Assembly: GCF_014202645.1 (NCBI RefSeq)
Contig: NZ_JACHHG010000002.1
Span: 62,001 to 126,000 of the forward strand
DNA length: 64,000 nucleotides
Source: Deinobacterium chartae
GTDB taxonomy: Bacteria > Deinococcota > Deinococci > Deinococcales > Deinococcaceae
Direction: 5' to 3'
The notes beneath the pieces are model-generated. The model saw nothing but the letters and a program-made list of their open reading frames with translations, did no database searches and was not told the origin of the DNA. Of this stretch, positions 50,962-61,900 are shown piece after piece (the stretch's first letter is position 1; every line of letters starts with the position of its first letter). The translations under genes were made by a program, and so were the position numbers.

Positions 50962-53718
50962 GTGGGACAGTTGCGGGCGCGCGCCGCCTCGGCCGGAACC
51001 GGCAAGACCACCGCCATCGTGGGCGACTTCCTGCGGGCCCTCGAGGCAACCCCGGTGCGGCGCATGGCGGTGGTCACCTTTACCCGCGCCGGGGCCACCG
51101 ACTTGCGCCTGCGCCTCGAGGCGGGGTTGCGCGAGCTGATCGACACCGGGCGCTACATCGACTACACGGTGCACCGCGCCGCCCTGCCCCCCTACCGTCA
51201 GGCCCTGACCGAGCTCGGCGGGGCCACCATCTCGACCATTCACGGCTTTTTTCGGCGGTTGCTGTACCTGTGCGCCCCGGATCTGCACCTTGATCCTTTT
51301 TTTGTGCAGCAAGACGAGCTCGAGAGCGGCCAGCTGTTTCTGGAAGCCTGCTCTGCCGCGCTGTCGGCAGCGGTGTTCATGGAGGGTTCGCCGGGGGCCG
51401 CAGCGGTGGCCGAGCTGGGCTGGGACGGAGCGCTCTCGGCCCTGCTGGACCTGCGCGCACAGCGCACCTACGGCCCTTTCCAGGCCAGCGGACCGCTCGA
51501 ACAGGACCTGCTGGCCCTGTATCAGGCCGCAGCCCGCCTGACCCGCACGCGTCAGGCCGGGCGCACCCTCGACCCGGACGACGTGGAGGAGTACACCCTG
51601 CGGCTGGTGGCGCACCCGGGGCTGCTGGCCCGCGTGCGCGAGCGCTACACGCGCGTGTTCGTGGACGAGTTCCAGGACGTCAGCCCGCTGCAAGCACGCA
51701 TCTTCGAGGCCCTTGACCTCGAGGTGACCCAGCTGGTCGGCGACGCCAAACAGTCGATCTACGCCTTCCGCAACGCGGACGTGAACGCCTTTCTCGAGCT
51801 GTACGGCCGCAGCGAGCGCCTGATGCCGCTGACCGCCTCGTACCGTCACGGTCCGGCCCTCGCGCGGCTGTACTCGCGGCTGTGCGCCGAGTTCTTTCCG
51901 GACTTCGAGGAGCAGGGCCTGCCCGGCGAGGTGACGGGCAAGGCGGCCGACGCGTGCCCGCAACCGGCCGAACTGATCCTGGTGAACGCCATCAGCCTCG
52001 AGGAAGGCCGCCGCGCCGAAGGGCGCGCGCTGGCCGCGCGCCTGCTTGACCTCGAGGCCCAGGGCTACCGCTTCGAGGAGATGGCGGTGCTGGTGCGCAG
52101 CCGTGGCAGCCTGCCCGCGCTCGAGGCTGCGCTGCGCGCGGCGGGCATTCCGTACGCCGTGCAGGGCGGGGCGGGCTTTTACGGACGGCGCGAGGTGCGC
52201 GACGCCGCGCTGCTGCTCGAGGCGCGTCCGCAGGCCGGAGCGTGGCTGTACGCCGGGCCCCCCCCGCACGCACTCGGGCTGCTCGCGGCGCTGGCGCAGC
52301 TTCCGGGCGTAAACGCCGTGCCTTTTACCCAGGGCGGCGACTGGGAGGCGTACCTGCAGGCCAACCCCGGCCTCGAGGCGCTGCTGCGCGAGCTGAGCAG
52401 CGGCCCACGCGACGCGCTGCGGCTGCTCGAGGCGCTGTGGGCCTCGCGCCCGCTAGCCCTCACCCCCGAGGCCGAGGCGAACCTCGAGGGGCTGCTGCAC
52501 GAACTGGCCTCGCGCGAACTGCGCGACCCGGCCACCGCCGCGCGCTTTCTGCGCGCGGCCCTGAATGCGCCCGAGGCCGACGAACCGGTGAGCGCCGAGG
52601 GAGCGGTGCGGATCATGACCGTGCACGCCTCCAAGGGCCTCGAGTTCAAGGTGGCGGCGGTGTTCGACCTGTCGCGCGCCCCTTCGGGCAGCGACCGCGC
52701 GCTGCTGGTGCACCCCCTCAGCGGCGAACTGGCCTACGCGGGCAGCGACGGGCACGCCCGCATCTCCGAGCTGTGGCGCCTGCGGCGCGAAGGCGAGGAC
52801 CTGCGGCTGCTGTACGTGGCGCTCACCCGCGCGCGCGAACGGCTGATCCTGACCGGCAGCCTCTCGCGGCATCCACGCGGCTGGGTGGAAGCGCTGGCCA
52901 GCCTGTGGGCGGCCCCACCGCCTGAGCTGCGCCTGACCGAACTGCAGGCCGACGAAGTGCCCGCCCCGCCCCGCCGCCCCGCCGGGGAGCGCGTCCGGGC
53001 CCGCCCCCGTCCCGACCCGGAGCTGGCACTCGCGCGGCCCGAACCGCCCCCGCCCGCGCTGCGCGCGCCCTCCCGGCACGGCAGTGAGGCCCTGCCGCGC
53101 CCGATCACCCTGCCCGCCGAACCGGAAATTCCCGACTTCGCGCGGGTGGTGGGCGTGCTGGTCCACGCCGCGATCGCCGCGAACACCCCCGAGGGCGGCG
53201 AGGGCTTCTTGCGCCATCAGCTGATCCTGACGCCCTACCCGCCCGAGGAACGCGACCGCATCCTCGAGGAGGTCGGGCTGCTGCTCGCCGCCTACCGACG
53301 CCTGCACCCCGAGCCCGCCCGCGCAGGGCGCCTCGAGGACCACGCCGAGCTGCCCTTTGCCTTCCGCGAGGGAAGCACGACCTGGAACGGCGTGATCGAC
53401 CGCCTGTACCTCGAGGAGGGGCGCTGGGTGCTGGAGGACTACAAGACCGACCTTGCCGGCGAGGCCGAGCTGGAAACGTTGCGCCGCCACTACGCCCCGC
53501 AGATGGCGGTGTACCGCGAGGGCGTGCGGCGCGCGCGGCCCGAGGTGGCAGACCGGCTCGAGGTGCGGCTGAGCTTCCTGCGCGCCGAACGGACCGTGGC
53601 CCTGGAGCGGGCCGAGCTCGACGCCGCCTGGCAGCGGGTGCAGACCGCGAACCTCACCGCGCTTCCCGGCCTCGAGGACGCGCCCAGCCCGCTCCCGCCC
53701 CTCGAGCCGGAGGTCTGA
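50962..53718 (+). CDS. AddA-like UvrD-family helicase with C-terminal RecB-type nuclease
   Basis: 918 residues. Motor motifs: SAGTGKTT (Walker A, residues 10-17), TFTRAGATDL (Ia), FVDEFQDVSPLQ (II), GDAKQSIYAFR (III), MTVHASKGLEF (V), LLYVALTRARERL (VI). The C-terminal nuclease has HAELPFAF, GVIDRLY (Asp about 813) and DYKTD (about 826-830), the AddA/RecB PD-(D/E)XK set. It is shorter than typical AddA (about 1200 residues). No addB lies beside it. A role in double-strand-end resection is inferred. GTG start after GAGGTGG. Confidence 0.9.
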   Translation: MGQLRARAASAGTGKTTAIVGDFLRALEATPVRRMAVVTFTRAGATDLRLRLEAGLRELIDTGRYIDYTVHRAALPPYRQALTELGGATISTIHGFFRRLLYLCAPDLHLDPFFVQQDELESGQLFLEACSAALSAAVFMEGSPGAAAVAELGWDGALSALLDLRAQRTYGPFQASGPLEQDLLALYQAAARLTRTRQAGRTLDPDDVEEYTLRLVAHPGLLARVRERYTRVFVDEFQDVSPLQARIFEALDLEVTQLVGDAKQSIYAFRNADVNAFLELYGRSERLMPLTASYRHGPALARLYSRLCAEFFPDFEEQGLPGEVTGKAADACPQPAELILVNAISLEEGRRAEGRALAARLLDLEAQGYRFEEMAVLVRSRGSLPALEAALRAAGIPYAVQGGAGFYGRREVRDAALLLEARPQAGAWLYAGPPPHALGLLAALAQLPGVNAVPFTQGGDWEAYLQANPGLEALLRELSSGPRDALRLLEALWASRPLALTPEAEANLEGLLHELASRELRDPATAARFLRAALNAPEADEPVSAEGAVRIMTVHASKGLEFKVAAVFDLSRAPSGSDRALLVHPLSGELAYAGSDGHARISELWRLRREGEDLRLLYVALTRARERLILTGSLSRHPRGWVEALASLWAAPPPELRLTELQADEVPAPPRRPAGERVRARPRPDPELALARPEPPPPALRAPSRHGSEALPRPITLPAEPEIPDFARVVGVLVHAAIAANTPEGGEGFLRHQLILTPYPPEERDRILEEVGLLLAAYRRLHPEPARAGRLEDHAELPFAFREGSTTWNGVIDRLYLEEGRWVLEDYKTDLAGEAELETLRRHYAPQMAVYREGVRRARPEVADRLEVRLSFLRAERTVALERAELDAAWQRVQTANLTALPGLEDAPSPLPPLEPEV

Positions 53719-53766
53719 GGGGCAGGAGCGGGGAGCGGCGAACAGTTCAAGCAAGCCGTTCCGTAA

Positions 53767-53772
53767 TACACT
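53767..53772 (+). promoter_or_regulatory. -10 box, leaderless, for the SRPBCC gene
   Basis: TACACT, 8 bases before the ATG at 53781. Confidence 0.45.
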
Positions 53773-53780
53773 AAGCGGGT

Positions 53781-54347
53781 ATGCTCGACCCGATCAAGCT
53801 GAAGGAGACCTACTACATTCGCAGCCGCCCCGACGTGCTGTTCCGGCTGGTCAACGAACCCAAGCGGCGCGTCAAATGGGACCGCAACCTGCGCTCCATG
53901 ACCTACGTCGGCGAGGAACGGCTGGTGGGCGGCGCGGTCGTCAAGATCCGTCTCCCGGCCCGACTGGCGGGCATGAGCTTTCAGGCGCGCTACACCCAGC
54001 TGCAGGCCCCCTCGCGGTCCACCCTCGAGAGCCTGCGCGGCTTCGGTCCGATCGAGCGTTACCTGCAGCAGTGGTCGTTCAAGCCGATTCCCGGCGGTAC
54101 CGAGATCACCGCCAGCCTGACGGTCAATCCGCGCTTCAACTTCATGCGGCGGCCGCTCGAGCGTCTGCTGCGCAACATGCTGATCCAGACCCTGGTGGAC
54201 CTGCAGCGTCAGGTGGACGCGGGCGGTGCCGAAGCGATGCTCGAGTCGGCCCGCGAGGCCGCCAAGGAAGCGCGCAAGCGCCGCAAGCCGGGCAAAGACG
54301 CCAAAGACGCCAAGAGCACGGCGGCCGGGCCCAAGCGCAGCAAGTAA
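53781..54347 (+). CDS. SRPBCC (START-like) family protein
   Basis: 188 residues. Residues 1-150 form a START-like lipid/ligand-binding fold: ETYYIRSRPDVLFRLVNEPKR, KWDRNLRSMTYV, FKPIPGGTEITASLTV. The C-terminal 40 residues are a Lys/Ala-rich tail. Ligand unknown. Three bases separate it from the ABC ATPase gene, so they share a transcript. Confidence 0.75.
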   Translation: MLDPIKLKETYYIRSRPDVLFRLVNEPKRRVKWDRNLRSMTYVGEERLVGGAVVKIRLPARLAGMSFQARYTQLQAPSRSTLESLRGFGPIERYLQQWSFKPIPGGTEITASLTVNPRFNFMRRPLERLLRNMLIQTLVDLQRQVDAGGAEAMLESAREAAKEARKRRKPGKDAKDAKSTAAGPKRSK

Positions 54348-54349
54348 AC

Positions 54350-55078
54350 ATGCCAGCGGTGCTCGCCGCGCACGGTCTGCGCAAGACCTACCCGTTGGGC
54401 GACCAGAGCGTGGTCGCCCTGGGAGGCGTGGACCTGACGGTGCAGGCGGGCGAGTTCGTTTCGGTGATGGGCCCCTCGGGCAGCGGCAAAAGCACGCTGC
54501 TGCACCTGCTGGGCCTGCTCGACGCGCCCGACGCGGGCAGCGTGCAACTGGGCGGCGAGGACACCTCGGGCATGTCCGACGACCGCCTCACCGCGCTGCG
54601 CCGCGACCGCATCGGTTTCATCTTTCAGAGTTTCGAGCTGATTCCGACCCTGACCGCCCAGGAAAACATCTTGCTCACCGCCGACCTGGGCGGGCGCGGC
54701 GCGGCTGCGCGCGCCCGCCTGCCCGAACTGGCCCGCCAACTGGGCCTCGAGGGACGGCTCTCAAACCGTCCGACCGAGCTTTCGGGCGGTCAGCGCCAGC
54801 GGGTGGCCATCGCGCGGGCCATCATCGGAGATCCGCTGGTCTTGCTCGCCGACGAGCCCACCGGCAACCTCGACTCGAGGACCGGGCGCGAGGTGCTCGA
54901 GATCTTCCGCCGTGGCGTGGACCGGTCGGGCTGGACCGTGGTGATGGTGACGCACGACCCGGCCGCCGCGCTCAGCGCGGACCGCATCGTGTTCTTGCGC
55001 GACGGCCTGCGGGCGGGCGAGGTGCGCAGCAGCGACCCGCAGGCCCGGCGTCACATCGAGCAGTTCGTGGGCGTGTGA
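54350..55078 (+). CDS. ABC transporter ATP-binding protein, LolD/MacB type
   Basis: 242 residues. GPSGSGKST (Walker A), LSGGQRQRVAIARAI (signature), LLADEPTGNLDSRTG (Walker B), TVVMVTHDP (H-loop). The DEPTGNLD form is typical of LolD/MacB/FtsE mechanotransmission-type exporters. No permease gene is adjacent, so its partner is elsewhere. Confidence 0.9.
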   Translation: MPAVLAAHGLRKTYPLGDQSVVALGGVDLTVQAGEFVSVMGPSGSGKSTLLHLLGLLDAPDAGSVQLGGEDTSGMSDDRLTALRRDRIGFIFQSFELIPTLTAQENILLTADLGGRGAAARARLPELARQLGLEGRLSNRPTELSGGQRQRVAIARAIIGDPLVLLADEPTGNLDSRTGREVLEIFRRGVDRSGWTVVMVTHDPAAALSADRIVFLRDGLRAGEVRSSDPQARRHIEQFVGV

Positions 55079-55270
55079 CGCCGGGCCTGCGACTCGGCCG
55101 CAAATCCGCATCAGCACCTTGAAATCCCACAGTGAAACGGGCACCATCAGGCTGGATACCTGCGGTCCCGCTCCCGCTGCTCTCCTGTTCCGTTACCGTC
55201 GCGCTGTCGCTCTCCAGCGGGCCGCTCCGAGCCCATCGGTCTCTTTCCCGCGAATCCGGAGGAACCCGGC

Positions 55271-56116
55271 ATGACCCAAACGAACGAAGCGCGTCCGGAG
55301 CAGGTGCAGTACGACATCGCCGCTATCATGGGCGGCATTTACGGGGACGGCATCATCGGCCTCAAGGCAGCGTTCGAGCGCGAGTGGGTGCAGCGGCTCG
55401 GCGAGGAACTCGCCGTGCTGTACCGGGAGGCGCTCGCCCGTCCCGGCGGCGCGGTCGGGCGCGGCAGCAACCGGCACTACGTTGAGATTCACCCGGAGGA
55501 CATCAGCGGCTTCGTGGACCTGGTGATGCACCCGTGGGTCACCACCGTGTGCGAGGCGGTGCTGGGCCCGCGCTACCAGATCGTGGAAATCGGGTTCGAC
55601 GTCCCGAACCCGGGGGCCAAGGACCAACCCTGGCACCGGGACTTTCCGGCCACCGACGAGACGCTGGTGGGCCGCCGCCTGAATTCGCTGGCCTTCAACC
55701 TGACCACCGTAGACGTATCCGAGGACATGGGGCCCTTCGAAATCGCCCCGGGCACACAATGGGACGACCCCAGCAGCTTCGAGCACGGCATGTTTCCTCC
55801 GCAGTCGCTGTGGGGACGCTACGCGGCGCGCGCGCAGCGCAAGATGCCGCGCATGGGCGACATCTCGGCGCGCTCGGCCCTCACCATTCACCGCGGCACC
55901 GCCAACGTCTCCGACAAACCCCGCCCGGTGCTGGTCTTGGGGGTGGACGCGCCGGGGGCCGGCAACGACGAGCGGCACGACCTGCAGATCACCCGGCGTT
56001 TCTGGGAGCAGCTGCCCGAGTCGCTGCGCGGCCACCTGCTGTGCCGTCTGGTGGACGAACTCGAGCCGATCGTTCAGGGCCACACCATCGAGGGCCTGAT
56101 GATGGGCGACGCCTGA
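55271..56116 (+). CDS. Phytanoyl-CoA dioxygenase (PhyH) family protein
   Basis: 281 residues. Fe(II)/2-oxoglutarate oxygenase fold: iron ligands His-122 and Asp-124 (PWHRDFPATDE) and His-207 (ALTIHRGTANVS), with Arg-218 for 2-oxoglutarate. Substrate unknown. GGAGG precedes the ATG. 55079-55270 shows no gene. The small gene after it starts 25 bases later. Confidence 0.85.
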   Translation: MTQTNEARPEQVQYDIAAIMGGIYGDGIIGLKAAFEREWVQRLGEELAVLYREALARPGGAVGRGSNRHYVEIHPEDISGFVDLVMHPWVTTVCEAVLGPRYQIVEIGFDVPNPGAKDQPWHRDFPATDETLVGRRLNSLAFNLTTVDVSEDMGPFEIAPGTQWDDPSSFEHGMFPPQSLWGRYAARAQRKMPRMGDISARSALTIHRGTANVSDKPRPVLVLGVDAPGAGNDERHDLQITRRFWEQLPESLRGHLLCRLVDELEPIVQGHTIEGLMMGDA

Positions 56117-56141
56117 GCAGGACACCTGGAACGGAGCCGAT

Positions 56142-56405
56142 ATGAGCGACCCAAACCGTGTGATCGCGCACTACGCGGACCGCGTTCGCAGGGGCACCAT
56201 CACCGCCCTCGAGGGGGGCGGCGGATACCTGAGGCTGCGGCTGGACCCGTCGGACTCGGACCCGGAACTGCACGCCGGACAGGAGTGCGAACTGGAGATG
56301 CACGACGGTGCACGTTTCCGCATGACCGTTACGGAGGCCCTGCCTGCCGTGGACAGCGCTGCGGGCGAGTTTCGCCTGAAGCTGCTGGGGCGCGGCGGCC
56401 GTTGA
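56142..56405 (+). CDS. Hypothetical small protein
   Basis: 87 residues, not recognised. Soluble, acidic, predicted mainly beta (TITALEGGGGYLRLRLDPSD, ECELEMHDGARFRMTVTEAL, EFRLKLLGRGGR), a short barrel perhaps like PilZ, without the PilZ RxxxR motif in a convincing place. CGGAG precedes the ATG. Probably cotranscribed with the dioxygenase-like gene. Confidence 0.65.
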   Translation: MSDPNRVIAHYADRVRRGTITALEGGGGYLRLRLDPSDSDPELHAGQECELEMHDGARFRMTVTEALPAVDSAAGEFRLKLLGRGGR

Positions 56406-56410
56406 CCTGC

Positions 56411-56416
56411 TATGCT
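56411..56416 (+). promoter_or_regulatory. -10 box for the trpS leader, leaderless layout
   Basis: TATGCT, 6 bases before the leader-peptide ATG at 56423. No clear -35 at the right spacing. Confidence 0.5.
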
Positions 56417-56422
56417 GACCGT

Positions 56423-56449
56423 ATGAGCAGTCGCTTGGTGGTGTGGTGG

Positions 56450-56470
<21 letters not shown>
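56423..56470 (+). CDS. trpS leader peptide with tandem Trp codons
   Basis: A 15-codon open frame, MSSRLVVWWPGSTSG, ending in TGA at 56468-56470. Two consecutive TGG codons (56444-56449) stand immediately before the first strand of a set of alternative hairpins. Ribosome stalling there when Trp-tRNA is scarce would mask that strand. Too short to find by length; supported by its position before trpS, the rarity of paired Trp codons, and the exact hairpin layout. No ribosome site is visible, in line with a leaderless message. Confidence 0.75.
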
Positions 56471-57604
<1,134 letters not shown>

Positions 57605-57612
57605 AGCAAAAA

Positions 57613-57638
57613 AGCGCACCCGGCGTCCCGGGTGCGCT
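57613..57638. terminator. Terminator between trpS and the convergent M29 gene
   Basis: 11-bp perfect stem AGCGCACCCGG/CCGGGTGCGCT with CGTC loop. The A-run at 57608-57613 gives a T-run on the minus strand. Confidence 0.75.
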
Positions 57639-57674
57639 GCCATACAACCCGGAGCTTCCCTGGCGGGGCCGGGC

Positions 57675-57821
57675 CACTCACGGATTGAGTGCGGATATCC
57701 GCCTATGTCTCGGAACACAGCAGGCCGCGCGGTCTGATACGCGCAATACCGTATGTCGGTAAGGTGGCGCTGCTTTTAACTTGGCCTCACCGGATGATCA
57801 GGGAAACCCTGGCTCGTGAGG
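57675..57821. repeat. Cluster of small inverted repeats in a convergent intergenic gap
   Basis: Within 147 bases: CACTCA-N5-TGAGTG (57675-57691), palindrome GCGGATATCCGC (57691-57702), TACCG-N5-CGGTA (57747-57761), and a nested stem CCTCAC/GTGAGG (57785-57821) enclosing CAGGG-AAA-CCCTG. No open frame explains them. Confidence 0.5.
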
Positions 57822-57849
57822 GCCTGTTTCACCGCGCGACCGCCGACAA

Positions 57850-58929
57850 TCAGATCAAGAAGCGGCCGTCTTGCTGGAACACCTCGCCGTCGAGCAGGAT
57901 CTGCCCGCCGCCGCGCAGGTCGCTGATCATGTCCCAGTGAATCGCGCTCTCGTTGCGCCCGCCGGTCTCGGGGTAGCTGCGTCCCACCGCCAGGTGCACG
58001 GTGCCGCCGATCTTCTCGTCGAACAAGATGTTCTTGCTGGCCTGCTGGATGCCGTAATTGCTGCCGATGCCCAGTTCGCCCAGGAAGCGGGCCCCCGGAT
58101 CCGCCTCGAGGGCCGCTTGCAGCACGTCCTCGCCCACCTCGGCCCGGGCATCTACCACCCGGCCCCGCTCGAAACGCAGGCGGATACCGCTGACCTCGCG
58201 TCCCTGGTAGGTGGTCGGCAACCCGTAGTAGATGTGGCCCTCGGCCGAGTCCTCGAGGGGCCCGGTGAACACCTCGCCCGAGGGCATGTTGCGCTTGCCG
58301 TCCGAGTTGGCCCAGCTGCGGCCCTTCACGCTCAGGCGCAAGTCGGTCTCGGGCCCCAGGATACGCACCTCGTCGGCGCGCTCGAGGCGCTCGATCAGCC
58401 GCGCCTGCATCTCGCGCACCTCGCCCCACTTCGCGACCGGGTCGGGGGTGTCCAGGAACATCGCGGCGGCCACGAAGGCCTCGTAGGCCTCGAGGGTCAT
58501 GCCGGCTGCCTGCGCGCCGTACGGCGTGGGGTACAGCGTGAGATTCCAGCGTTTCTGTGCCCGGGCGCGCGCGACCGGCGCGAGCGTCTTGGTGTAGCGC
58601 GCGGCCCTCGAGGGGTCCAGATCGGCGGCGGGCGCGGTGGGCGTCTGAATGCGGATGGTGGCATCCACGCTCTCGATCTCCTGCAACTGCAGCGGGTGCA
58701 GGGTGTCAAGCAGCGCGTCCGAGGCGCGGCGGTAGAAGTCCTCGAGTTGCCCGGGGTACTCGAGGCGCAGCAGCGGCATGGCGCCGCGCGCGAGCAGGGT
58801 GTTGTGCAGGGCCTCGACCAGCGGCAGGGCCAGCGTGCTGGTCTGGACCAGCACGCGCTCGCCCGCTTGGGCACGAACGCAGTAGTCGGCGAGGAGTTCG
58901 GCGTGCTTCTGAACGAGATCAGGATGCAT
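57850..58929 (-). CDS. M29-family aminopeptidase, second copy
   Basis: 359 residues. Metal ligands: [11 protein letters not shown] (Glu), FLGELGIG (Glu), [18 protein letters not shown] (His and Tyr) and AIHWDMI (His, Asp). Closer to the standard M29 length than the copy at 907-2172. Releases N-terminal residues from peptides in the cytoplasm. Stands alone between trpS and a GGDEF-EAL gene. Confidence 0.93.
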   Translation of the reverse strand: MHPDLVQKHAELLADYCVRAQAGERVLVQTSTLALPLVEALHNTLLARGAMPLLRLEYPGQLEDFYRRASDALLDTLHPLQLQEIESVDATIRIQTPTAPAADLDPSRAARYTKTLAPVARARAQKRWNLTLYPTPYGAQAAGMTLEAYEAFVAAAMFLDTPDPVAKWGEVREMQARLIERLERADEVRILGPETDLRLSVKGRSWANSDGKRNMPSGEVFTGPLEDSAEGHIYYGLPTTYQGREVSGIRLRFERGRVVDARAEVGEDVLQAALEADPGARFLGELGIGSNYGIQQASKNILFDEKIGGTVHLAVGRSYPETGGRNESAIHWDMISDLRGGGQILLDGEVFQQDGRFLI

Positions 58930-58958
58930 GGGGGAAGTTTACCGCAGCGCAACGCCGC

Positions 58959-61900
58959 TCACAGCAGCACCTCGAGGGCCACCGGTCCGCGCGCGAGGTG
59001 CGCTTCTACCTCCACGGCCCCGACCGGCCGCGAGAACAGAAATCCCTGTCCGTAGTTGCTGCCCAGCGCGCGCAGGGCCCCGAGCTGCGCCTCGGTCTCG
59101 ATCCCCTCGGCCACCACCCACAGATTCATGGCGTGCGCCAGCGAGATGATCGAACGCACCAGCACCTCTCCTCCACTGTCCATCGAACCGACGAACGAGC
59201 GGTCGATCTTGAGGCCCACCACCGGCAACTGTCGCAGGTACGCGAGGCTCGAGTAGCCGGTACCAAAATCGTCCACCGCCGCCGACACGCCCAGCGCGCG
59301 CAGGGCCTCGAGCTGGCGCGCGCAGGCCTCGGGGTCCTCGAGGAAAGCGCCCTCGGTGATCTCTACCTCGAGCAGCTGCCCCGGGACGCCGTACTCCTCG
59401 AGTGCTGCGCGTACGCTCTCGACCAGCCTGCCGTTGGCGAAGTGCAGGGCGGAGACGTTGACCGCCACCGGCAGCGGATCGAGACCAGCCGCGCGCCAGG
59501 CCGCGATCTGCCGCACCGCTTCACGGATCACCCACTCGCCGAGCTCCACGATGAGCCCGGTTTCCTCGGCCACCGGAATGAAGCGCATCGGCGAAATCCA
59601 GCCCATGCGCGCGTGCGGCCAGCGCAGCAGCGCTTCGAAGCCGCGCAGCTTCCGGCCGCTCAGGTCCACCTGCGGCTGGTAGTGCAGCAAGAAATCACCG
59701 CGTTCCAGGGCAAGGCGCAGTTCGCTCTCGAGTTCGCGCCGCTCGATCAGGTCCTCGTTCATACGCAGTTCAAAGAACCGGAAGTCGTTCTTGCCTTCCC
59801 GCTTGGCCCGGTACATCGCCATGTCCGCACGACGAATCAGGCTTTCGGCGCTGCGACCGTCGCGCGGGTACAGGCTCACCCCCACCGAGGCGGTGACGCG
59901 CAGCTCGTGTCCCTGGACGATCAGCGGTTCGGTCAGCGCGTGAATCACCCGCCGGGCCGCTCGCTCGACCTGTTCGCGTTCGGCGCAGCCGGGCAGAATC
60001 AGCACGAACTCGTCACCGCCTACCCGGGCGACGGTGTCCTCCACGCTCACGCAGGCACGCAGGCGGTGAGCGACGCTGCGCAGCAGTTCGTCACCCACCG
60101 CGTGTCCCAGCGAGTCGTTGATGGTCTTGAAACGGTCAAGGTCCACGAACAGCACCGCCAGTCCGCCCAGGCCGTGATCGGCGCGGCGCAGCGCCTCCTC
60201 GAGGGTCGGAGACAGCAGGGTGCGGTTGGGCAAGCCGGTGAGCGCGTCGTGGGTGGCATGAAAGTTCAGGCGGCTGCGCAGGTCATGATGCTCGATCGCC
60301 AGCGCAGCCAGCTGCGCAACCATCTGAAACCGCTCGAGCTCGCGTCGCAGCAGGTTCTTCTGCTCCGGGAAATACACGGTCATCGTACCCAGCACCTGCT
60401 GGCTGCCCGAGAACAACGGCAGCGCCCAGGCCGCACGTATACCGTGCTCGAAACCGAGCCGGTACAGCTCGTTCCAGGAAGCCAGCGGCTGCAGGTCGTG
60501 TACGAGCACCGACTGCCGGTCCGCCACCGCCGCGCCGCTCACCCCCGCGCTGCCGCCGATCGTCAGGCGTGCCCACGCCCGGTGCAGTGCCTCGGGGAGC
60601 CCATGACTGGCGACGTGCACCAGCGTGTTGCCCTCGAGGCGTCGCAGCGCAGACATCGCACCGGGAAACTCGTGCGCAATCAGGGCGCACAGGGCCTCGA
60701 GCAGCTCCTCGAGCGGTTCGTTGCGGGCGATGCGCTCGAGCAGCTGCAGCCGTTCTTGCTCGATTGCCTCGCTGCGCCGGTGAGCCGTTACGTCCCGCGA
60801 GGCGCACTGCACTTCGCGCACCCGGCCACTGCGTGGATCGTGAATCGGGCGAATGCGGGTTTCCAGCCACACATCGTGCCCCTGGCGATGTCTCATCCGG
60901 TAGGTGCAAGTCGCCTCGTCCTTCAGCAGCCGCAGGGTCGTGCGCAGCGTTTCCAGGTCGTCCGGATGCACCAGCACGTACGCGGACTGCCCGACCAGCT
61001 CGGACGGGGCATACCCCAGCAGCGTCTCGAGGCTGGGCGACGCGTAGACGATGGTGCCGTCGGGGGCGTGCAGGGTCACGAGATCGCTGGCGTGCTCGGC
61101 CAGCAGGCCGTAGGTTTTCTCCCGCTCCTTGAGGGCCGCGCGGGTCAGGGCCTTGTCCCGGATGGTGTGACGCAAGCGGCGTATCAGGCGCGCATTTTCC
61201 AGCAGGGTCAGCGCCTGACGGACCAGCAGGCCCGCGATGACCAGAGCGGTGGCAGCCAGAGCGGCGTCGCCTAAGAGGCCCTGGCGGTAGACCATACACG
61301 CCACAAGGCAGGCCACCACCGAAACGTAGGGCAGCAGGCGCAGAACGAACCGGGTGCTCTGCAGCACCCGGTTCGTTCCAGGAAGGACAGCCAGCCCCGT
61401 CGAGCGGCTGCTTTGGTAGGCGGCCAGCCCGACGAGTGCGGCCCCCCAGACCCACAGGCTGTCGAGAACCCCACCCGACCAGTAGGTTCCCGTACTCAGC
61501 AGGGCGTACAGCAAGTCCGCCCATATCATCAAGATGACGCCCCCCGCCAGGGACAACAGTGCCCCGACCGGCAGGTGGCGGGGGCGCTGGAGGCTCAGGA
61601 GCAGCAGCAAGGCCAGCAAGGCCAGGTCATTGAACACGTAGGCGAGGATGCCTGCTCGCGTCAGCGGGTCGGTGGCATAAGTCAGCGCAATCCGCTCGGA
61701 GTTCAGGCATCCCAGCCACAGCGCGGCCGCGACCACCATGATGCCGACATCCAGCGCCGTCCGAATTCCCGCAGGCGAGGTACAGCGAACGCGGTAGAGC
61801 TGCAAGATGCCCACGGCAAAGCAGGGCCCGATGGCCACGAAGCCCAGGAGCGCGGGAGAGAGAAACGGCTCAGCCCCGAAACGCAACACGTAGTAGCTGT

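Noticed and set aside
56402-56407. TTGACC as the -35 of the trpS leader promoter
   Set aside because: Only 3 bases separate it from the TATGCT box; the spacing is impossible for a sigma-70 promoter.
58557-61274. A 905-codon open frame on the plus strand
   Set aside because: Antisense to the M29 and GGDEF-EAL genes; low-complexity Arg/Gln/His-rich sequence, no ribosome site.
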